Below, in pieces: positions 1 through 10,623 of a stretch of 31,993 bases of DNA. Source of the stretch: Schoenoplectus triqueter. Lineage: Eukaryota; Streptophyta; Magnoliopsida; Poales; Cyperaceae. How positions within the stretch are numbered: the stretch's first letter is position 1; each line of letters opens with the position of its first letter. Location of the stretch: assembly GCA_964058805.1 (NCBI GenBank), contig CAXKVV010001650.1, forward strand, positions 1 through 31,993, read 5' to 3'. The position numbers were made by a program, and so were the translations under genes. The notes under the pieces are model-generated. The model saw nothing but the letters and a program-made list of their open reading frames with translations, made no database searches and was not told the origin of the DNA.

Positions 1-364
1 CATGAGTAAAGATTAAATGAGGTTTCCTCCATAAAACATAGCGCCAATCTATTGCATTCACGGACGCTGTTTCTGTTTTCCTTCCCTCCACTAATTAATG
101 ACAAAGCAACAGCTAAGAGGTTCCTCAAAGGCATAGATTAATGCATATATATATATATATATATATTAAACGATCTCATTAAAAAAATACTTCCATTTCT
201 CGGTGTCAGAGAAACTCCACACTTTTGGTCCCAACCATAGTTCTCCATCTGAACATAATTAAGACGCTATTGTAATTCTCCTATAATTGTAACCGTGGAA
301 TTCAAATAAAATCCTCAGAAATCCGCTCAGCATAACAAATTCATATCCTCTAATACGCTGCATT
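1..364. other. Intergenic AT-rich DNA with an (AT)n tract
   Basis: No gene is visible here. An (AT)n dinucleotide tract lies at 145-166. The rest is ordinary AT-rich sequence without a coding frame or a recognised repeat. Confidence 0.6.
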
Positions 365-821
365 TAGGGGTGTAAATGAATTATATATTGTCAGATAATA
401 ATAAAAACTGTATCCGTATTCGTTTTAACTTTTTAAATGTGAATATAAATAAAAATAATGTGTATACATTATAAAGATAAATATAAAATTAACTTCAAAT
501 ATAAATCTATTGAAATGTATAATAAATTAAGTTGTTCAATAATATTATTTATTTAAAATTATATTATTGATTTTTGTTACACTTAACATCTTCTTTGATT
601 TGTCAATTTGCAAAACAATCTTGAATTTTACAATTTGCCTTGTTTGAGTTTTGTGCAGGGATTAACATGCAAATGGACTAGTGCACAAGAACCAAGACTA
701 ATGCTGGGATATAAGAGCTTAATCAAGACTGCATTAGGCTTAGATTTAGTTAGATTCAAACTAGGTTGAATTGGTCAAGATAAATTGAGCTTAAACAATA
801 AGAAAATTGCATTTGCCCAGG

Positions 822-1060
822 GAATCGTTATAACGATTCAGTAAACGTTATAACGATTCATCTCAATACTCAAAAATATTCTAAGGCAGAAATATTCTAA
901 AAGAAACCAGAGTGTATCGTTATGTAACGATTCAGTAATCGTTACAACGATTTGGGAAACGTATAACGATTTGATAAATCATTATAACGTTTCAGTTCAG
1001 TTGATCCAACGGCTATTCTTTCTAAACCGTTATAACGATTCGTAAACCGTTATAACGGTT
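822..1060 (+). promoter_or_regulatory. Array of eight CGTTATAACG-type palindromes in LTR copy A
   Basis: Eight palindromic or near-palindromic sites of the form AAYCGTTATAACGRTT occur at about 822-839, 843-858, 915-933, 936-952, 957-972, 976-992, 1024-1039 and 1045-1060. The first (GAATCGTTATAACGATTC) and the last (AACCGTTATAACGGTT) are perfect palindromes. The array ends 30 bp before the TATA-like box at 1091, the place of a U3 enhancer. Each half-site contains the AACNG/CNGTT core typical of plant MYB-domain binding sites. The regulatory role is inferred from position and repetition. Confidence 0.5.
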
Positions 1061-1335
1061 CAGGTCGAAAAATAGTTTCTTCAGAAAATCTATTTTAAAA
1101 GGATTACCTCTCTCACTGAAACTGATTAGATAGAGTTAAGTGAACTAATCTAGCTAAATCATTACTCCAGAGAGCTTACTAGCCATATACAAAGTGAGAG
1201 AGATAATTCAATAGATTGATACACTCAATTAGCCAAATCTTTGTTCAAGCTCAATCTTGCTTCTCTCTATTCTCCTAACTTGATCCTTCGTGATCTTCTT
1301 GAAAACATTATTTTGAGCTGTAGTGCTCACATTTT

Positions 1336-1431
1336 CTTGAGTGTGTTGTTACTCACATTTTGAGTGTGTTGTCACTCACCTTTCTTTTGAGTGTGTTGTC
1401 ACTCACCTTTTTGAGTGTGTTGTCACTCTTG
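1336..1431 (+). repeat. Short tandem repeat, GAGTGTGTTGTCACTC units
   Basis: Four imperfect direct copies of a 23-30 bp unit containing GAGTGTGTTGTCACTC lie in tandem in LTR copy A. LTR copy B has only about two copies (18424-18470). Each unit can form a small GAGTG/CACTC hairpin. The copy-number difference is typical of slippage. Confidence 0.7.
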
Positions 1432-2055
1432 TTACCGATAGGCTTGGCGGCTCATTTTTGTAAGGGACCAAGTTCTACAAGTGTAAAAACCTTTTTTAAA
1501 TATATCGGCTCAACCTCAATTGTTAGAGGTTGAGGGTCCCGGAGAAGTAGGCATTGTTGAAGCCGAACTCCGTTACATCTTGTGTTCTTGCTTTATCTTT
1601 ACTTTCTTTTCTCACGTTTCTTTGATTGCTATATTCTTGTGAGAATTGAATTATTTTAAATCATATTCCGCTGCCATTACACTTGAACATTAAGCCCCAA
1701 ACCCGTTTATATATTTCTACATTAGATTCTTTACATTCTTGCACCTTCTTGACATTTCAATACCAACACCTAGGGCTTACAATCTTTATCAATTTTAAAA
1801 ATAATAAATTCATAATATCTACAATTATAAATGAGTATATTATTATTTTTTATGGTATATATTAAAGACTATATTATTTATTTAGTATTTGAATACGAAT
1901 AATTAAGATTAAAAATTATATTCATATTGTTCTATTTGGATTTTCAAATATAGATATTCATATATAAATTTTGAATATAAATCAAATACGATCGAATATT
2001 ATCCCTTTGCACCCCGTAGCTACATCATAGTCCGTAAAAAAGTAGAAACTAAAAT

Positions 2056-2129
2056 AAAATTTCAGTTCCATTAAGTGAGGAACTGAAATTTTTTCGGTTC
2101 CTATATTTTGTCGGTCGCCAGATGTAGTG
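2056..2129. repeat. Hairpin with a CACTA-like terminal remnant
   Basis: A perfect 14 bp inverted repeat (AAAATTTCAGTTCC, 2056-2069; GGAACTGAAATTTT, 2079-2092) encloses a 9 nt loop. It is followed by TTCGGTTCC, TCGGTCGCC and TGTAGTG (2123-2129). TGTAGTG is the inverse of the CACTACA end of plant CACTA transposons, whose subterminal regions carry short inverted repeats of this kind. No opposite end was identified, so this is at most a remnant. Confidence 0.3.
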
Positions 2130-2526
2130 TGTCAGAGGATCAGAATGCCAATATAGCAGTATGTGCTCTGAATCAAGGTTATGATATCGCTATCGGAACA
2201 ATAAAATATTTTATGGATGTGCAGTTAGTTTTGAATATTTGAAAATGATGTAAAAATTTTAGTACTTATTATTATTATTTTATAGTTGATTTCAAAAACT
2301 CAAAATAAATACTTAAAAAAACACCGATTTTTTTTATCTCTTAATATTTTAATATGAAGAATTTAATGAGAAAAATAAAATTTAAATTTTAAACAATATT
2401 TTCATATCAGTCAACACCGTATTAATTTGGTTAAACCTCTCATCCACGTAATATTTGTTCTAGGTCGTTTGATTACTTTTAAAGGAAACGTTTAGGCGTG
2501 GAGACTTGGGACGGGGAGTCGTTGAA

Positions 2527-2953
2527 CAGTTTTTAGTAATAATAAGTTTTAGTAAATTAATATTATTAAAAATAAGAGTGAGAAACGTAAAATTTCAAAT
2601 ATACGAATGACAGCGTGTCATTGGCAGTGACGTGTTCACTGCGCGTTTGAAACGCGCCACTGGCAGTAGCGTGTTTCATTATTTTTACCAAACGTGCCAC
2701 TGACAGTGACGCGTTTCCTTATTTTTACGAAACGCGCCACTACCAGTGGCGCGTTTGCTTCTTATATATACAAAATGCGCAGTCACTTGCGCGGGGTTTG
2801 GACGAAACACGCCACCGTCAGTGGCGTGTTTCCTAAAAATAATGAAACGCGCCACTGACAGTGGCGCGCTGCAATTCGTATATTTGAATTATTACATTTC
2901 TCATTCTTATTTTTAATAATATTAATTTAATAAAACTTATTATTACTAAAATC
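2527..2953. mobile_element. Foldback element carrying six GC-rich palindromic units
   Basis: The 427 bp element has long AT-rich inverted arms (2527-2615 and 2867-2953) that match closely when one is reverse-complemented, including TTAGTAATAATAAG and TTCAAATATACGAAT. The flanks GTCGTTGAA (2518-2526) and TTCGTTGAA (2954-2962) match at 8 of 9 bases, which suggests a 9 bp target duplication of the Mutator-like kind. Between the arms are 29 bp palindromes with core CCACTG-n-CAGTGG flanked by GAAACGCG/CGCGTTTC, starting at 2609, 2649, 2689, 2729, 2804 and 2844. Spacing is 40 bp except for one 75 bp step. There is no ORF. I do not recognise the family. Confidence 0.75.
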
Positions 2954-2962
2954 TTCGTTGAA

Positions 2963-4056
2963 TGCTTGAAGCATGCAGTTGTCAGTTATGAATTTTAGTA
3001 AATGGATGTCAAGATAATTTGTCGCCAAACAATTAGATGGTTGCACTTAATACAAATTGAGGCCCCCAAGTTCTAGAATTAATATTCATGAATATCTTGA
3101 GCAAAATAGTATGTCAATTTGAATAAATATGCCCATGTGGTGTTGAAGGTGTTTTAAATTGTGGTCTATACTGTCACATATATGTATATGATGATCAAAT
3201 TATACTTAAAATAGTATGTGGTTTTGATCTTATATACAGTCTGTGTGGTCTAATATTCAATCTATACGGTTCAATATATGATAAAAAAATATAATATGTA
3301 ATATATATCATTAATAAATATCTTAAATTTTTTTAAAAATAATATGTATTTATTGAGATTCAAAATTATACAAATATATTATTATATAAGCACTGAAATA
3401 ATTAGATCATTTATTTTAATATTCTATACTTATATTTATTATATTATAGATATAAAATTTATAGATCATATATTGAAATTCACATATTAAAATATCGGGT
3501 TAGCACGTGTGAATCTTGTGCAAAAAATAAAAGAAATCAACGTCATTAAAACCTAAAAATCCTCAATACAATAATAAAGTAACTTTTTTGTTTTGTAATT
3601 TTGTAATATTTTTGTTTTTGTCCGGCCGTACAATTTACTTTGCCACAGTGCTCTTCCGGGCAAATAAGTGGAAAAATGAGTTGGAGGCAATAGTGGCCTC
3701 ATCTCGCATTGACATCACCAATGAACCAACACCACACGACCACGTTAATATGAGTCAATAATCGTAAAAGTTGCCCAGTTTCATTAAATTACGCAAAAAG
3801 TTACTCATTAGTCCACTATCTCGTGTTGATCCTCTCCTCTCCTCCTCTTATTTCCCAATTTTCTTCCCTCATCAATCCATCACCATCTCCAGTCGTCAAC
3901 GAATCAGAAAAATAGAGAAAGAACACAAAACCAAGATCACTTTCTAAACAAAAAAACAAAGCGAGAGAAACCGATTATTCATCATTATCGGTTTCATTAT
4001 TATTTTTTTGGTTTTACTATTTCTCTCTTGTCTGATATAAATAATTAAACCTTGCC
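2963..4056 (+). promoter_or_regulatory. Intergenic region and putative promoter/5' UTR of the phosphofructokinase gene
   Basis: 2963-3800 is AT-rich with no gene or recognised repeat. From about 3825 the composition becomes pyrimidine-rich (CCTCTCCTCTCCTCCTC), then purine-rich with AGAGAAAG runs up to the start codon region, as in plant 5' leaders. I see no convincing TATA box at a fixed distance, so the transcription start is left open. Confidence 0.4.
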
Positions 4057-4146
4057 ATGGCCTTTCCTCATCTCAGGAAGAAGAACAAACATCCTCCCAC
4101 AACCTCAAACTTTTTCTCTATCTCCGTCTCTAATGGACACTGGTAA
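4057..4146 (+). CDS. Upstream ORF (29 codons) overlapping the phosphofructokinase start codon
   Basis: The first ATG of the leader lies in a strong initiation context (GCCATGGC). It opens a 29-codon frame starting MAFPHLRKKN and ending at TAA 4144-4146. It is out of frame with the phosphofructokinase start at 4133 and overlaps it by 14 nt, so ribosomes starting here would pass the main start. Overlapping uORFs usually lower translation of the main ORF. Whether the peptide is made is unknown. If the transcript starts downstream of 4057, the uORF is irrelevant. Confidence 0.45.
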   Translation: MAFPHLRKKNKHPPTTSNFFSISVSNGHW

Positions 4147-7100
4147 CCCGGGTATCCATACTACGAACTCGTACACCCGTTTAGCCGATCTGAAGATCCC
4201 TAATCGGAGCGGAAGCTCTGTTGATCTGATCCGATTCGCTAGAAGCAGGCTTGTAGGCATGGATGATTCGGTAAAGTATGAGAAGAAAATAATTGAAGGA
4301 GATGGTGGCTATGTTTTGGAAGATGTACCTCACCTGACTGATTACCTTGATGATCTGCCAGTGAGCAACAACTTTTCCTTTCTTTCGAAATATCTGTTGC
4401 TTTTGAGTATTTTTGTTCGATTTAAGTGGAAGAAAGCCAGAAACAGTACTATTCAGCTTTGTTTAATTTTGTTTCATCCTTTTTGAAAGTATTATTCTGA
4501 AACATTTTGCTGATTCAAAAGGCTGCAACTTAAGTTATTGACATTCTTGTTCGTGATTCTGAAGTAGATTAGACAGAGAGAGGAATATGCGATGGTTTGG
4601 GAGCAAAACAAGAATATTGCATATGTACCCTTGTAAACCCTGCTGTTGGCATTTAAACCCACCATGAACAATTGCTCTTTTATCACGGATCACCTCTTTA
4701 TAGTTAACGTTAATACCCTCCGTTATTTGCCTTCCTCTTCATGGTTAACGTTACTAATTTGTGCAAATGGAACTTTGAATCCACGAATTTTTTTTTGATA
4801 CATCTCAGTACTGTGCAAATTGCTCTCTTTTCAATTCTAATTTTTATTTTATTAAGTCAATTAACAAGAACAGTCTCATTGATTATTAATTTTATTTCGT
4901 TCTCAGACTCACCCAAACCCCCTTCAGGATAATTCCGCATACTCAGTTGTCAAGTAAGTGTCCTTGTTAAGTTGTTATCGTTATATTGTTTGTTTTTTTA
5001 GTTCATTTACTTTTTATGTAATTATCTGACCATTTAATTAATTTTGCTTTATTTCAGGCAATATTTTGTCAATATAGATGATACTGTTGTGCAGAAGGTG
5101 AGCTTCTCTTTGCTAAACTTTTAAATAAATGTTCATTATATGTATACACAATTGTTCTGAAATGAAGTTCTTTCTTTTTCCTCAAAAATTCCCTCATCTC
5201 AACATAGTTGATTAATTACATTAGATTCGTGTTCTTTCTATAGATTACAGGACACTCAAAATAAAAATATTAGCAATTTACAACAAAGACCTTAACATAT
5301 TCTCTATCTGTTGTTTGCTTGAAAACCCTCATAAAGTTTGTTCTGTATATTGTTACCGGAAAATTCTAATCTTTACAAGATGTGTACATTTTTCTCTTTT
5401 GCCTTTTCAGGTTATACAACACAGAAGTAGTGTAAGAGGGACCCACTACAGGCGTGCTGGACCCCGTCAGAAGGTTAATCTATCCTCATTTTCTCTGTAA
5501 AATTTATTCCATTTTTGAAACAAGGACCATAACATTTCAAGTAAATTGAACTTTTTTTCCTTTTCGTCAGGGGAGAATTTGAAACAAGGACCATATTTTT
5601 TGTGTGAAATTTGGGTTTATAAGAAATCTGCAATGTGATTGTATCATAACAAACTTTAAGATACATCCTAAAATATATTTTGAATTGTAGGTTTATTTTG
5701 AGTCAGATGAGGTGCGAGCATGCATAGTGACATGTGGTGGCCTCTGCCCGGGACTCAATACAGTCATAAGAGAGATTGTGTGTGGCTTGGAGGTTATGTA
5801 TGGTGTCAAAGAATTGATTGGCATTCAGGTACATGCTTGTTTGTAAATTAAACCCTGTATGGACTGCATTTGTAGAAGGCCCACGATTCTTGATTCTTTT
5901 CACTTTGCAACTTTTTTGTTCATTTGGGTTCTTTTAAAACATGCAATCATCTTTTGCTTTTTACAATTTTAATCTAATTGTTCTTATGTCCATCAAGTTT
6001 TGCCTGGATTGTTGCAAATAATGCAAACGTTAAGACCAACATTGAGTCACATCTTCTTTTACTGAAAACTAAGAGTAGAATTGGCTGGAGAAAAGGCTAC
6101 ACACCGATCACCATTCTTGATATTTTTCACTTTCACAACTTTTTTGCATTTGGCTTCTTTTAAAACATGCAATCTTCTTTGCTTTTATAATTTTAATCTA
6201 AATGTTCTTATGTCTGTGAAGTTTTTTATTGTTGCAAATAAATGCATATGTTAAGAGTTAATACCAACATTAAGTCACTTTATATATTTTTTAAATGAAA
6301 ACTAAGAGTAAAATTTTCTGGAGAAAAGGTTACATACCAAGCATGGTGTTTAACATATGTGAACTGACTAGGTGCACTGGCTTGCATCAGAAACTTAACG
6401 ATGCAATTGATTGAATTAGTTAAACTCAATTTTTTAAAGTGGTAATTTGCCTTTCTTTTTTATAAATTTAAAATTTGAAGGGAGGATACATGGGATTCTA
6501 TTCAAAGAACACTGTCACTTTGACACGAAAAATAGTTGATGACATACATAAGCGAGGGGGCACTATTCTGGGTACCTCAAGAGGAGGCCATGATACAATC
6601 AAAATCGTCGATAGCATCCAGGACCGTGGGATAAACATGGTAAGACCCAAGGTTTTCTTTTAAATTCCAGTTAATTAGCTCTTTACTTTTTCTAAATATT
6701 TTCGTCAAACATTTTCTAGGTCTTTATAATTGGAGGAGATGGTACTCAAAAAGGAGCTGCTGCCATATACCAGGTTAAGAGAGTAAAAAAAAACTTGCAT
6801 ATTGCTTCTGAATAATATTTTAGTTCTATGGACTAATAGTTTCCCTATATATTCACAGGAAGTAAAAAGAAGAGGCTACAAATGTGTTGTTATGGGCATC
6901 CCAAAGACTATTGACAATGATATTCTGGTAATTTAATATTTCCTTATTCCAAGTTTGAGGTAGGTTATCTTGGTGCCAATATTTTACTTTGACCATAAGG
7001 CATGACAGCCTTTAACACAATGGGTTTAATCCAAGATTTTAAAATGCGGATTTTAATATACATACAGAAGAGCACCGCATACCGCATATATGGCATGTGG

Positions 7101-9070
7101 CCCCATATGTGGATTTGTATGCGGTTGTTTTTTAGTTGATTCCATGTGTTGAGTAGAGTACAATAATAAATAAAACCATATATTAAACAAATATAGGAAA
7201 TTGTGTAGTGGTTAAGCATGTTGGCTATGTGTGTGTTGGGGGGGGGGGGGGTTCGAATCCCAGTGATGGGAATCCATTTTCATGTACTACCATGAGTTAT
7301 GAGCCGTGTGGGCCTACTTCATGCTTGCAGCAGCAAAAATTTCCAGGCTTTTCCATACCGCCCAATATGCATAATCGAGTCCGCATATAAATTGAAGCAC
7401 ATGGACTGGTCTGCATGCGCATAAATGGACACCTATGCGGCCGCATGGGCCGCATTTTATTTCATTGGTTTAATCTATCCACCACGCTCCTCTACAAATG
7501 AAGTCTCAACTTATGTTTTTAACCACCTGCCTTAGAGGTGATACAATTATTTCCGAGCACACAACAATGCATTCAAAAGTCAGGAACAGCCTTGCCTGTT
7601 CGAACTCTCATGTGGTGATTTTGTTGTCCTTTATTAAATAAGTTTCCTTGATTTTGTTAGGTAATAGATAAGTCTTTTGGATTTGACACGGCTGTTGAGG
7701 AGGCCCAGAGGGCCATAAATGCAGCACATGTGGAGGCTGAGAGTGCAGAAAATGGTATAGGCCTCGTCAAGTTGATGGGCCGCAACAGTGGTATGTATGA
7801 GAAATAAAATTAAGGAATTTTAAAGTTGTACCGATAATCCTCCAATCACAACATGACACTGGCTTCTATAAAACAAAATAATATGACTGCACTAATAGTT
7901 TGAATTGAAACTGGTAATAATTTGGTAGATCTTGGAGACGGGGTATAAAATTTTATCAAATAACATATTTACCATTTCAGTTTTACAAATGCAGGTTTTA
8001 TCGCACAATATGCAACCCTCGCAAGTAGAGATGTGGTATGTAGTCGCTCCAAATCTGCAAAACAGTTGAAGTTCAACAACAAATAGATGGAAAGAGAAAT
8101 AATGGTCATTGATTTTCTTTTTCTCCTTTTTAGGACTTGTGCATAATTCCCGAATCACCCTTCTTCTTGGAAGGCCCAGGTGGTTTGCTTGAATTTATTG
8201 AGAAAAGGATCAAGGACTTTGGCCACATGGTTATAGTTGTGGCTGAAGGTGCTGGTCAGAAATTGATTGCAGAAGATGTTAATTCAAAGGATGCCAAAGA
8301 TGCTTCTGGTAATAAGCTCCTGCTTGATGTTGGTCTATGGCTTTCCCAAAAAATTAAGGTAACAAGGGTCATGGACATTTAGATGAATATTTTGCATTTC
8401 CCTTGAAACATAACAAACACTTGAAACCCTTTTGGTAAGCTCATGAAAATAAATTTTTTCATGCAGGAGCATTTTGCGAAAAAGAAAAAGACCCTGAATC
8501 TGAAGTACATAGGTAATTATTGCAAATTGAAAAGGAATCCAGTATTTAGAAATACGTCACAATAAAATAGTACTTGTACCAAACTTAATGAAATTCTATC
8601 TGATATCTTACAGATCCGACATATATGATCCGTGCTATACCTAGCAATGCATCAGATAATGTGTATTGTACCCTTCTGGCTCAGTGTGCTGTCCATGGTG
8701 CCATGGCTGGGTTCACCGGTTGCACTGTGGGCTTGGTCAATGGAAGGCATGCTTACATTCCCTTTTATGTGAGTACTAAATGTTTCAATATTCATTCTTA
8801 ACTTGTGGACATGGCTGAAGAAATCCACAGTTGCCTCCAAATGATAAAGCCTTTATGTTTACAGAAATCTAAGTTACTGGTACTTCTTTGGTGCAGAAAA
8901 TAACTGAAGGCCAGAACAAGGTATCTATCACAGACAGAATGTGGGCACGACTTCTCTCTTCAACCAATCAGCCAAGTTTTCTCGAACCAAGTCATGTAGA
9001 AGAAGAAGAATTGGAAGAGAACAAAGACATACAAGCAGCTGCTACTGGAACTAATAACGGTAACAACTAA
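4133..9070 (+). CDS. ATP-dependent 6-phosphofructokinase, cytosolic type (14 exons, 522 aa)
   Basis: The enzyme phosphorylates fructose 6-phosphate to fructose 1,6-bisphosphate in glycolysis. Coding exons: 4133-4360, 4907-4953, 5058-5097, 5411-5473, 5691-5828, 6481-6639, 6720-6773, 6859-6927, 7661-7790, 7995-8035, 8134-8358, 8467-8512, 8614-8768, 8897-9070. All junctions are GT-AG and phases add up to 523 codons. Visible motifs are GGLCPGLN (about 142-149), GTSRGGH, GGDGT (230-234, Gly where ATP enzymes have Gly), PKTIDND (258-264, catalytic Asp), LMGRNSGF (304-311), [15 protein letters not shown] and the C-terminal [18 protein letters not shown]. Residues 1-55 form a variable, Ser/Arg-containing extension; from [13 protein letters not shown] the match to the plant PFK2/3/6/7-type cytosolic group is continuous. 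A plastid transit peptide is not obvious, but the length is between cytosolic and plastid isoforms. The start at 4133 is the first in-frame ATG. Confidence 0.93.
5886..6340. repeat. Two-copy tandem duplication in phosphofructokinase intron 5
   Basis: A unit of about 228 bp is repeated head to tail. Copy 1 starts at ATTCTTGATTCTTTTCAC (5886) and copy 2 at ATTCTTGATATTTTTCAC (6113). Both contain in the same order CTTTTAAAACATGCAATC, TTTTAATCTAA, TTCTTATGTC, TTGTTGCAAATAA, CCAACATT-AGTCAC, AAAACTAAGAGTA and CTGGAGAAAAGG. Copies differ by point changes and small indels, so the event is not recent. It lengthens intron 5 (5829-6480) without touching splice sites. Confidence 0.8.
7032..7467. mobile_element. 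hAT-like non-autonomous element in phosphofructokinase intron 8
   Basis: The element is bounded by a perfect 8 bp direct repeat GTTTAATC (7024-7031 and 7468-7475), the target-duplication length of hAT transposons. Its ends are CAAGATTTTAAAATGCGG and, inverted, CAATGAAATAAAATGCGG, which match at 13 of 18 bases. Subterminal ATGCGG/CCGCAT motifs are dense on both sides (near 7043, 7075, 7080, 7118, 7381, 7434, 7441 and 7450), as in hAT elements. There is no transposase. The middle holds a tRNA-like sequence described separately. The intron's splice sites are intact. Confidence 0.6.
7190..7385 (+). mobile_element. SINE-like, tRNA-derived sequence
   Basis: An RNA polymerase III A-box-like sequence (TAGTGGTTAAGC, 7205-7216) is followed 33 nt later by a perfect B box (GGTTCGAATCC, 7250-7260), the arrangement at the head of plant tRNA-derived SINEs. 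A 14-G run (7238-7251) sits where a tRNA would have its variable region, so it cannot fold as a functional tRNA. The downstream body (to about 7385) is non-coding. The 3' end is not clear because no poly-A or target duplication of its own is seen; it may have been inserted into, or captured by, the hAT-like element. Confidence 0.5.
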
Positions 9071-9199
9071 ATTGCCTACAAATGCATTTGTTTTTCTTTT
9101 CAGAGTCATCTACAATGAACGTATGGTCAACATTAAGACTTGTATCAGCCTTTGTCCTTTTTGTTTGTAAAAAAAGTATCTTTTTGTCTGAAATAATCA

Positions 9200-9205
9200 A
9201 ATAAA
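9200..9205 (+). terminator. Candidate polyadenylation signal of the phosphofructokinase gene
   Basis: AATAAA lies 130 nt after the stop codon within a T-rich 3' region (TTTTTTGTAT follows), the usual arrangement of plant 3' UTRs. Cleavage would be expected a few tens of bases downstream. The next 500 bp hold nothing else that I recognise. Confidence 0.45.
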
Positions 9206-9750
9206 TTCATGCTTTTTTTTTTGTATCATTGCTGTGGAAATCTGAGTTGGAATGTATCTTTAGCAATTGCTCTTTATATTGTAGCTGTGTTGATTTTATT
9301 TTCTTAAAGCACCTTTATTGTAGTTAACAGCATCTTGAAACGAACTGGGTCTAGCTTCTCTCCAATTCTGACGCTTTCACTGTATCATCCTACATTCATG
9401 AAGCCACGTCAATAGCTTCTCTCCAATTCCTCATCGTGTGATTCTTCTCTAGCCTTTCCAATACGCTGCATGTTACCCTTTTTTTTCTTGATCCAACATG
9501 TTACCATTTTCTTCATTTTACGTTTTCTTTTAAATTATATATAAGAAGATTGAAAGTTTGATGAATCAACTTGGTAATTGTTGCTGATGTAGGAAAGAAT
9601 GAAAAGAAACGAAGAAAACATTTTGTTTGAACAACAACTTTTTACATTTTAAAATGGGAAAATAAAATAAAATTAACATCAAAACCCACATTACCGAACT
9701 CTTAAGAAGCTTGCCCTGTCTGAATTGACTATTGAGGGCGTATGTAGTAA
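9206..9750. other. Intergenic region downstream of phosphofructokinase
   Basis: AT-rich DNA with no coding frame, RNA gene or clear repeat. It ends at the TAA (9748-9750) that flanks the following Tourist-like element. Confidence 0.5.
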
Positions 9751-10577
9751 GGGTATGTTTGACACTTAATGGTTTAGTAAAAAGTTGAAATATAATTATT
9801 ATTTCGATGAATTAATTTATCAAATGAATTTTAGACTAAGTAGAATAGTGCTAATCCGGTATATTAAGTTATAGATGGTATATCGGATTAGCTTTCGTCG
9901 GAATAACGATTATTGTTTGATTATGTTGTATTATTATATTATATTATAATTATTATTATGGTTACGATTTATTAGTATTATATTATATTATGATTATTAT
10001 TTTTATCATAACTGTTTATATTATAATATTATTTATTTTACTATTATTTATTATCATTATATTATAATAATATAATTTTAGTATTATATTATTATATTAT
10101 GAATATAAATATGATTAATTTATTATTATATTATTATAATTATAATTATTTATTATTATATTATTATATTATTATATTATTATAATTATAATTATTTATT
10201 ATTAAGATATTATTATTATATTATTATATTATTATATTTTGATTATGGTTATATTATCATTATATTATTATATTATGATTATAGTGATGATTATATTATT
10301 ATTATATTATAATGAATATAATTATTTATTATTACTATGATTGTGTTTATATTTATTATTATTATATTATTTTGATTACAATTATGATTATGATTATTAT
10401 TTAATTATGTTATATTATATCATTATATCATAATTATATTATTAAAATTAAAATTATTTATTATTATTATTATAATTATATTTTTTATTATATTATTATA
10501 TTATGATTATATTTTTATTTTTATTATATTATTATGATTAGAACTATAAATATTATTATTTATTATGATTATGATCA

Positions 10578-10623
<46 letters not shown>

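Larger units (their letters stand above)
575..1689 (+). mobile_element. Solo-LTR-like repeat, copy A
   Basis: This 1.1 kb non-coding unit begins TGTTACACTT and ends ACTTGAACA, giving the TG...CA ends expected of an LTR. A diverged copy in the same orientation lies at 17629-18719, and both share the same order of parts: a palindrome array, a TATA-like box (TATTTTAAAA, 1091-1100), a short tandem repeat, and a conserved block near 1440-1600. No polymerase, primer-binding site or partner LTR is adjacent, so a solo LTR is the best reading. A 5 bp target duplication is not evident (ATTTT on the left, TTAAG on the right). The superfamily cannot be assigned from this sequence alone. Confidence 0.6.
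365..2018. mobile_element. Possible hAT-like non-autonomous element, interrupted by the LTR at 575-1689
   Basis: The left end reads TAGGGGTGTAAATG and the right end, near 2005-2018, is roughly its inverse (CTTTGCACCCCGTA) with one extra base. The flanking 8-mers GCTGCATT (357-364) and GCTACATC (2019-2026) match at 6 of 8 positions, like an aged 8 bp hAT target duplication. The interior on both sides of the nested LTR is very AT-rich and non-coding. Both the terminal repeats and the duplication are imperfect, so the call is tentative. Confidence 0.3.

Noticed and set aside
4052..4132. An N-terminal extension of phosphofructokinase starting before 4133
   Set aside because: The frame is open upstream but contains no ATG; it would need a TTG start. 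The nearby ATG at 4057 is in a different frame.
7200..7262. A functional tRNA gene
   Set aside because: A and B boxes are present, but the intervening sequence includes a 14-G run and no cloverleaf with paired acceptor ends can be made.
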